Source: Candidatus Gastranaerophilales bacterium | GTDB taxonomy: Bacteria; Cyanobacteriota; Vampirovibrionia; Gastranaerophilales; Gastranaerophilaceae | Length of the DNA stretch: 37,457 bases | Direction: 5' to 3' | Assembly: GCA_944323035.1 (NCBI GenBank) | Contig: CALUQY010000017.1 | Location: 1 to 37,457 of the forward strand | Shown here: positions 33,810-37,457 of the stretch, piece by piece | Position numbering within the stretch: position 1 is the first letter of the stretch | Layout: each line of letters starts with the position of its first letter | Notes under the pieces: model-generated | Told to the model about the DNA's origin: nothing | Database searches by the model: none | The model's input: only the letters and a program-made list of their open reading frames with translations | Made by a program: the position numbers and the translations under genes

Positions 33810-34206
33810 GAAAGTAATTTGGCAGATTTGCAGATTGCTATATTACAATGGCAAGTTTTGCTGGATTACATAAGTTGCTTGTACAAAATTCTTGAGCAGG
33901 CAAAACTTGGAAGCTGTAATCAGTACAACTTTGCATTATGAGTATATGAGAGCGCGTAGTTGGTTATATTAAAGCTCTTTTGTTACTTCATCTCAATATT
34001 ATCATGAATTAGTAACAGGCGCAAGCAGACAGAGGGTAATGTCTGTCGGTGCTTTTGTGCACAGACGTACTAGCCTCATGGTTATGTTAAGTTGTGGGTT
34101 CCGGCTAAAAAGGCTTGATGTTGAATGTTTTATATGCCAAAAGATAAAACTTCAATGTTATTCGCGGCGGGGCGTTAAATAGAAACTACCCTCCCCGCTT
34201 TTTCTT
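33810..34206 (+). ncRNA. Structured non-coding RNA of unknown family (~397 nt)
   Basis: No reading frame of note is present, but the stretch has a strong promoter and ends in a terminator (GCGGGG at 34167 pairs with CCCCGC at 34193, then TTTTTCTT). Hairpins seen: TGTTACT/AGTAACA (33981/34011), CAGACA/TGTCTG (34026/34040), GTGC/GCAC (34049/34058), TAGCC/GGCTA (34071/34103), and TTGAA-GTTTTAT with ATAAAAC-TTCAA (34121/34144). Near the 5' end three blocks recur as reverse complements in the same order: CAAGTTTTGC, GATTACA, AAGTTG. It lacks the conserved sequences of RNase P RNA, tmRNA and SRP RNA. Known large structured RNAs near tRNA genes (GOLLD, ROOL) come to mind, but no match could be shown. 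Confidence 0.6.
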
Positions 34207-34223
34207 AACACACATACATTTTC

Positions 34224-34252
34224 AAGAGGCTCTTTATTGCCTCTTTTTTATT
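34224..34252 (+). terminator. Second terminator after the structured RNA
   Basis: AGAGGC (34225-34230) pairs with GCCTCT (34239-34244), followed by TTTTTTATT. A backup terminator for the RNA transcript. A GTAGGTTGGGCTTGC repeat fragment, like that in the poly-G loci, follows at 34272. Confidence 0.7.
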
Positions 34253-34309
34253 GTCTATTGCGTATCAAATCCGTAGGTTGGGCTTGCAAGCAACCTGCTT
34301 GGCTCCAAT

Positions 34310-34340
34310 GAAATAAGGAGATAAGAAACCTTATCTCCTT
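34310..34340 (-). terminator. Hairpin behind a tRNA-Val 3' fragment
   Basis: AAGGAGATAAG (34315-34325) pairs with CTTATCTCCTT (34330-34340). On the minus strand a moderately T-rich tail follows. It sits just after a duplicated tRNA 3' end with encoded CCA (34343-34360), as if it were the tRNA gene's original terminator. Confidence 0.5.
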
Positions 34341-34345
34341 TATGG

Positions 34346-34538
34346 TGGGCGATACGTGACAGTCTTGCTCACTCGCGTGTAACGGCAATTCCGCATTTCG
34401 CCAACGTGCAATAGCACTTGCGAAATGTTCCAGCCTCAGCTCGTTCGCGCTCGAACACCGACAAAGCTCTGCTTTGTGTGTTCTCGTCCCGTATCAAAAA
34501 AGGGAGGTATTACCTCCCCTCATTGGGCGATACGTGAC
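34346..34538. mobile_element. Repeat element A inserted at the tRNA-Val 3' end
   Basis: The 15-bp sequence TGGGCGATACGTGAC occurs at 34346-34360 and 34524-34538 on either side of a 163-bp GC-rich, hairpin-bearing segment (CATTTCGC/GCGAAATG near 34394-34426). The right-hand copy is the 3' end of the intact tRNA-Val; the left-hand copy is followed on the minus strand by CCA. This is what an insertion with target duplication, or site-specific integration at a tRNA end, would leave. The internal sequence resembles the start of the repeat at 8198 (ACTCGCG..TAACGGCA). It encodes no protein. Confidence 0.6.
34496..34519 (-). terminator. Terminator now serving tRNA-Val
   Basis: GGGAGG pairs with CCTCCC around TATTA; on the minus strand TTTTTT follows. 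It lies within element A, 5 bases past the tRNA end. Confidence 0.75.
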
Positions 34539-34596
34539 TCGAACACGTGACCCCCACAATGTCGATGTGATGCGCTACCAACTGCGCCAATCGCCC
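34524..34596 (-). tRNA. tRNA-Val (anticodon GAC)
   Basis: 73 nt on the minus strand. Acceptor stem GGGCGAT/ATCGCCC, D-arm GCGC-AGTTGGTA-GCGC, anticodon arm TCACA-TCGACAT-TGTGG, T-arm ACGTG-TTCGAGT-CACGT, discriminator A. The anticodon is GAC, reading valine codons GUC/GUU. Position 33, nearly always U, is C. CCA is not encoded (ATG follows). Fragments of its 3' and 5' ends are duplicated on either side, separated by repeat elements. Confidence 0.88.
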
Positions 34597-34703
34597 GTAA
34601 TTAATCTAATCGGGAAACGGCTGTTTCCCTCGGCTGCGCTACCCCTCTCGCGAAACAATTCACCGGATTGTTTCGCTCGGCAGAGTGCCAATCGCCCGTA
34701 ATT
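34586..34703. mobile_element. Repeat element B inserted at the tRNA-Val 5' end
   Basis: The 17-bp sequence GCCAATCGCCCGTAATT occurs at 34586-34602 (5' end of the intact tRNA) and 34687-34703, flanking an 84-bp segment. It contains hairpins GGGAAAC-GGCT-GTTTCCC (34612-34629) and GCGAAACAA/TTGTTTCGC (34650-34676) with loop TTCACCGGA, the same family as at 8484 and 36089. The layout suggests insertion with duplication of the target. Confidence 0.6.
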
Positions 34704-34752
34704 TAATCAGGGAATAATCTCCCCCTTGACTAAACCGGCTGTTACATAAAAA

Positions 34753-34823
34753 AGGCGACACCCAGATTCGAACTGGGGGTAAAAGCTTTGCAGGCTTCTG
34801 CCTTACCACTTGGCCATGTCGCC
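34753..34823 (-). tRNA. tRNA-Cys (anticodon GCA)
   Basis: 71 nt on the minus strand: acceptor GGCGACA/TGTCGCC, anticodon loop CTGCAAA, T-arm CCCAG-TTCGAAT-CTGGG, and discriminator U, an identity element for cysteine. CCA is not encoded. A T run follows and may terminate transcription. Confidence 0.92.
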
Positions 34824-34876
34824 TTAATCAGCTATTCCATTCTACGTGAACCATAACCGAAAGTCAAGACTGTTTA

Positions 34877-35674
34877 TTAATATTGTACATATTTCTTAGG
34901 TAATATAAGTTCAATTGATTGATGATTCCCTGATTGACTGCGCTTCAGGCTGCCGTTATGCGCGGAAACGATTTCTTCAACCAACCCGAGTTCTAAGTTG
35001 GAACCTACTGAATTATAGTCTTCCTGACTGATATATACCCCGCTGCAAGTTAAACCGCTGTAACTGCTTGGTGTCTTTTCCTCAATATTAATAATTATAT
35101 TCGATTGCTGTTCGTTTTCTGATATTTCTATATCAATCGCCGAATCATTTGATGCCCTGTTTAGTGCGTATTTCATAAGCTTGTATAGTGCCCCGGATAA
35201 CTTCTCTATGTCGGCGTTTATGTTTATTTCTGCAGCGTCACTCTTGAATATTATATTGTTATTGTTTCCTTTTATCATATCTTTTAGTTTGTCTAAGTTA
35301 CTTTTTACCAGCTCGATAATGTTGTAACTGCTGCAAACAATAACGTTTTCCTGTTTTTTATATTTCAGGGTGTTGATTAAATTGTTTATAATATCGTATT
35401 GCTCTTGACAGGATTCAAGCGTCATGTTTAGCAAATCTCTTTGTTTTTCGCTCAGGCTTTCCCTATTTTCTGCCAGAAGATATTCTAATGCCCGCATTTG
35501 CGCAAGAGCAGGTGTTTTTATGTCATGATTCAGTACTGAAATGTATTTTTCTAACTGTCTTTCCAGCTCACATCTTAAATCGTGTTTTACAAGATAAATT
35601 TCATAACTGTTGTCTAATTTTGAGAATAATTCCTTTGTTGCGCAAGGAATTTGTGTTAATAATCCTTCTTCCAT
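34877..35674 (-). CDS. Orphan histidine kinase with degenerate ATP-binding part
   Basis: 265 aa, no membrane helix or sensor domain. The H-box is LNHDIKTPALAQM (His at about residue 50) in a dimerisation helix, followed by an HATPase-like domain. The N-box is divergent (KLMKYALNRASND), and the expected G1 (DxGxG) motif is not clear (INIEEKTPSSYSGL); the end VEEIVSAHNGSLKRSQSGNHQSIELILP resembles the G2 region. No response regulator is adjacent. Possibly a cytoplasmic kinase or phosphotransfer protein with reduced ATP binding. GGAG precedes the ATG and a TATAAT lies about 115 bases upstream, leaving a long 5' leader. Confidence 0.75.
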   Translation of the reverse strand: MEEGLLTQIPCATKELFSKLDNSYEIYLVKHDLRCELERQLEKYISVLNHDIKTPALAQMRALEYLLAENRESLSEKQRDLLNMTLESCQEQYDIINNLINTLKYKKQENVIVCSSYNIIELVKSNLDKLKDMIKGNNNNIIFKSDAAEININADIEKLSGALYKLMKYALNRASNDSAIDIEISENEQQSNIIINIEEKTPSSYSGLTCSGVYISQEDYNSVGSNLELGLVEEIVSAHNGSLKRSQSGNHQSIELILPKKYVQY

Positions 35675-35938
35675 TTATATTACTCCGCCTGTTATAATCT
35701 TTTTGTATTTGAACTTCCGGATTGCATATATCATAAACAAACACATATTCCGGGGTGTGATATTTTCATCCGTTTTCTGATGTAAGCATTATACTAGCAA
35801 TTTATTGCTGAAATAACCATTACCCACCTGTCTTATTTTTACAAAAAATAATAGGAAGCTTGACTAATTGTAAGCAAACGGTGTTTTACGTTAAATATAA
35901 TTAAATCTTTTTCATACTTCCAGCTATTCTTAATTCCA
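35675..35938. other. Non-coding region upstream of the histidine kinase
   Basis: On the minus strand TATAAT (35788-35793), preceded by TAG, is a likely promoter for the kinase gene, giving a leader of about 110 bases with a weak CCGGA/TCCGG hairpin. On the plus strand TATAAT at 35896-35901 lies 38 bases before the strong terminator at 35939, so a small RNA of about 60 nt is possible; its -35 box is not convincing. No reading frame is supported. Confidence 0.4.
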
Positions 35939-35968
35939 GGGGTCTGATAATCAGACCCTTTTTTTTGT
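35939..35968 (+). terminator. Strong terminator with no gene upstream on its strand
   Basis: GGGTCTGAT pairs with ATCAGACCC, followed by TTTTTTTT. No plus-strand gene lies upstream, so it either ends a small RNA or blocks antisense transcription. Confidence 0.8.
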
Positions 35969-36195
35969 CCGAGAAAGACTCGCGCCCGGCTGAGCCGGAG
36001 CCATACTTGTATCAATCGCTACCGAGAGCGTATGAGCCAAATGCGGAAGCCACTCAGTGGCCGAGTCTTTTGAGTGGCACTCTGCCGAGCAAAACAATCC
36101 AGTGAATTGTTTTGCGAGAGGTTGACAGCGTAGCCACGCGCGACCCGCGGTTCAGCGGGGCGCAAGTGGCGGAGAACTGCTTTATTATAGCTGAA
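35969..36195 (-). repeat. Hairpin-rich GC repeat element, short copy
   Basis: Inverted relative to the copy at 8198. It starts GTCCGAGAAAGACTCGCG and ends GGAGAACTGCTTTATT, matching both ends of the long copy. 150 bases (35969-36121) are almost identical to 8482-8632, with scattered changes. The hairpin GCAAAACAA/TTGTTTTGC (36089-36115) has the family loop (TCCAGTGAA, reverse complement of TTCACTGGA). Located right after the end of the PlsC-like gene. Confidence 0.75.
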
Positions 36196-36200
36196 AGGTT

Positions 36201-37010
36201 TTATTTATCAATGCGTTTTAATCTCTGTTCAATTTGCCGGTACCATTTGAGGTGTTGTTTGAAAAGACATTTATACCCGTCAAGATTACCTGTAGAAATA
36301 TTTTCTTCCTGATTAATGCAGGTTACTTCAAGCGCACGTTCAAGTCTGTGAGTTAATTCTTTTCTGTCCTGATTTGTGTCGGTAAGAGTTATAACTTCAC
36401 CGAGCATAACAATAACTTCCGGCCGGTTATCGCGCAGGAAAGTGTAATCTATTGCAACGGGGATAAGATTTACTCTGCCGTATTTTTTAACAGCGCTTTG
36501 CGCCATGTAGGCAAGCCCTGTCTGAAATTCTATAGGTCTGAAATGCGGCGGTCTTATTATTCCTTGAGGGAAAATCGCAAGCACATTAGAGAGTTTGCCC
36601 ATTTCCTGAACCGCATATTTCAGGGCTTTCATAGACGCTTGCGGGGATTTCTTGTTAACAGAAAACGCACCGCCGTGTCTTAACAGCGGGAATCTGTTTA
36701 ATTCTTCTACCATTAGACGGATTTCGCGGTTAAGAATTTTATTTGAAATATGGTACATAACAATTCCGTCCCACCAGTTGCAGTGCTGGGAGAAGATTAT
36801 TGTAGGTGTTTCAGGCCCGTCCGCTTTTTCGTAATTCTCCCTGCCGGTGTAGCGGAATGTACAAAATCTGTTTCTGAGCATGTTACAAAAGAACATATCT
36901 GCGACCCAGAGCCAGAATTTTGACGTTTGTGCTGCTTTAAATTTTTCCTCCTTACCCCTGACCATTGTTGGAGGAAGATCCGGATACAACTTTTCCTCGA
37001 CTTTTTCCAT
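36201..37010 (-). CDS. plsC: Lysophospholipid acyltransferase (PlsC family)
   Basis: 269 aa from the ATG at 37010. The acyltransferase motif I is HCNWWDG (His-x4-Asp), preceded by IIFSQ. The second block AFSVNKKSPQASMKALKYAV and the third LAIFPQGIIRPPHF (FPEG-like, with Gln in place of Glu) follow. These enzymes acylate 1-acylglycerol-phosphate or related lipids at the membrane. No clear transmembrane helix, only an amphipathic N-terminus, unlike E. coli PlsC. A TTG start at 37016 would add two residues. The transcript appears leaderless. The substrate is not certain. Confidence 0.82.
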   Translation of the reverse strand: MEKVEEKLYPDLPPTMVRGKEEKFKAAQTSKFWLWVADMFFCNMLRNRFCTFRYTGRENYEKADGPETPTIIFSQHCNWWDGIVMYHISNKILNREIRLMVEELNRFPLLRHGGAFSVNKKSPQASMKALKYAVQEMGKLSNVLAIFPQGIIRPPHFRPIEFQTGLAYMAQSAVKKYGRVNLIPVAIDYTFLRDNRPEVIVMLGEVITLTDTNQDRKELTHRLERALEVTCINQEENISTGNLDGYKCLFKQHLKWYRQIEQRLKRIDK

Positions 37011-37017
37011 ACACAAT

Positions 37018-37046
37018 ATAGTAGCGCGTTGAATATCTTTTGTGAA
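37018..37046 (-). promoter_or_regulatory. Promoter of the PlsC-like gene, apparently leaderless
   Basis: On the minus strand TTCACA (37041-37046), a 17-base spacer, TACTAT (37018-37023), 7 bases before the ATG; no ribosome-binding site. Confidence 0.55.
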
Positions 37047-37092
37047 TAGCTCTCGAGAATGTTTTTAATAAAATTTTACACTTTGGCTTTGC

Positions 37093-37121
37093 TTGACAAG
37101 CTCCAAAACATGGTACATAAT
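37093..37121 (+). promoter_or_regulatory. Promoter of poly-G leader locus 3
   Basis: TTGACA (37093-37098), a 17-base spacer, CATAAT (37116-37121) preceded by TA. Same as in locus 1 and 2; the downstream GGAAGAGGCAATAAGAGAA also matches locus 1. Confidence 0.8.
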
Positions 37122-37178
37122 GGAAGAGGCAATAAGAGAATAAGGCAATAAGTCGTTATGGCCAAATGGACAAGAAAA

Positions 37179-37323
37179 GTTAATAGGTTAATCAGTTAAT
37201 AAGTTAATAAGGAATATGACCGAATGGAAGAAAAATGAACCCGGGTAACAATTTATAACCCTAATTAACTTATTAACTGATTAACTCATTAACAAGAATG
37301 TAGGTTGGGCTTTCCAGCCCAAC
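37179..37323 (+). repeat. Long inverted repeat in the 5' leader of locus 3
   Basis: The segment 37179-37212 (tandem GTTAAT units) is complementary to 37259-37293 with three mismatches over about 34 positions, leaving a ~46-base loop. A perfect hairpin GTTGGGCT-TTCC-AGCCCAAC follows at 37304-37323. Locus 1 has the same elements with a shorter main stem. Confidence 0.75.
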
Positions 37324-37347
37324 GGAACAAAAAGAAAGGATGGAAAA

Positions 37348-37457
37348 ATGAAAAAACAGAGAAGTGTAATTACTTGCACAGGGGGGGGGGGGCCTCTCTT
37401 AACAGGCACTATTGAGGAGTCGCAAGCCTATAATTGTCATTCTGAACAGCGCGAGCG
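37348..37457 (+). CDS. Poly-G leader gene 3, in-frame state (partial)
   Basis: The ATG follows AAAGGATGGAAAA. It reads MKKQRSVITCTGGGGPLL and continues TGTIEESQAYNCHSEQRE to the window end without a stop. With 12 G here the leader is in the PLLTG frame, the one that leads to prepilin bodies in the two other loci, so this copy may be switched on. The last part is encoded by a dispersed TGTCATTCTGAAC repeat. Whether a prepilin follows lies beyond the window. Confidence 0.65.
   Translation, partial: MKKQRSVITCTGGGGPLLTGTIEESQAYNCHSEQRE
37381..37392 (+). repeat. Poly-G tract, 12 G
   Basis: Run of 12 G inside the leader reading frame at 37348, followed by CCTCTCTTAACAGGCAC as in locus 1. Confidence 0.85.

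Noticed and set aside
33810-34206. RNase P RNA, tmRNA or 6S RNA
   Set aside because: None of the conserved RNase P core motifs, no tRNA-like domain or tag frame, and it is about twice the usual length of 6S RNA. A strongly diverged form cannot be excluded without model searches.
19561-37392. Poly-G tracts as pure assembly artefacts
   Set aside because: Exact lengths may well be wrong, since homopolymers are error-prone, but five tracts with conserved flanks, promoter and leader codons are unlikely to be artefacts as a class.

Overview
The window reads as a chromosome segment of a non-photosynthetic relative of cyanobacteria, most like the gut Gastranaerophilales/Melainabacteria (inference). 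Reasons: the ATP synthase beta and epsilon genes form a two-gene operon away from the other subunits, as in cyanobacteria and plastids; ClpC and a membrane-anchored YvcK look cyanobacterial; the DNA is AT-rich; several prepilin-like proteins carry an AFTMAEILLSL-type signal; no photosynthesis genes are present.

Layout. 1-4.4 kb: tail of an unknown gene, dGTPase-like HD protein, WecG/TagA glycosyltransferase, N-terminal transketolase half, a pseudopilin and a YhcH-family protein, all on +. 4.4-7.4 kb (-): a pair of half-size chromate transporters, then atpC and atpD. 7.5-10.4 kb: an unknown gene, a large hairpin-rich repeat, a prepilin with a small XRE regulator sharing operator-like palindromes, and a rhodanese. 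11-13.1 kb: nifU-nifS. 13.1-19.2 kb (-): rplL/rplJ with an L10-type leader, a membrane protein, panC, panB, yvcK, and a lone pxpA. 19.2-25 kb: two poly-G-led prepilin loci around a YkgJ-type protein and PBP1A. 25-29.8 kb (-): clpC, a KEVPVEK-repeat surface-type protein, and a second cysteine-cluster protein. 29.9-33.2 kb (+): a GH13-like protein, a ferritin-like protein and two small unknown genes. 33.2-35.7 kb: a double-HTH regulator, a divergent 0.4-kb structured RNA, tRNA-Val, tRNA-Cys and an orphan histidine kinase. 35.9-37.4 kb: a second copy of the hairpin repeat, a PlsC-like acyltransferase and a third poly-G leader, cut by the window end.

Most genes are housekeeping: Fe-S assembly, pantothenate synthesis, ATP synthase, ribosomal stalk, peptidoglycan and proteostasis. 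The accessory signal is in three layers. (1) A poly-G family: three loci share the promoter TTGAC[A/C]-N17-CATAAT, a ribosome-binding site and a short MKK(Q)RSV leader running into 12-16 G. In the two complete loci the frame after the tract is open into a prepilin-like body, so slippage could switch a fusion on or off. Two more long G tracts lie nearby. (2) A family of GC-rich hairpin repeats with compensatory stem changes; two of them sit around tRNA-Val flanked by 15-17 bp direct repeats, like insertions. (3) A roughly 400-nt structured non-coding RNA of no family I recognise, with a strong promoter and terminator, divergent from an HTH regulator.

Several genes (dgt, wecG, 7495, 29870, 36201) have a -10 box ending 6-7 nt before the start codon and no ribosome-binding site, so leaderless transcripts look common here.
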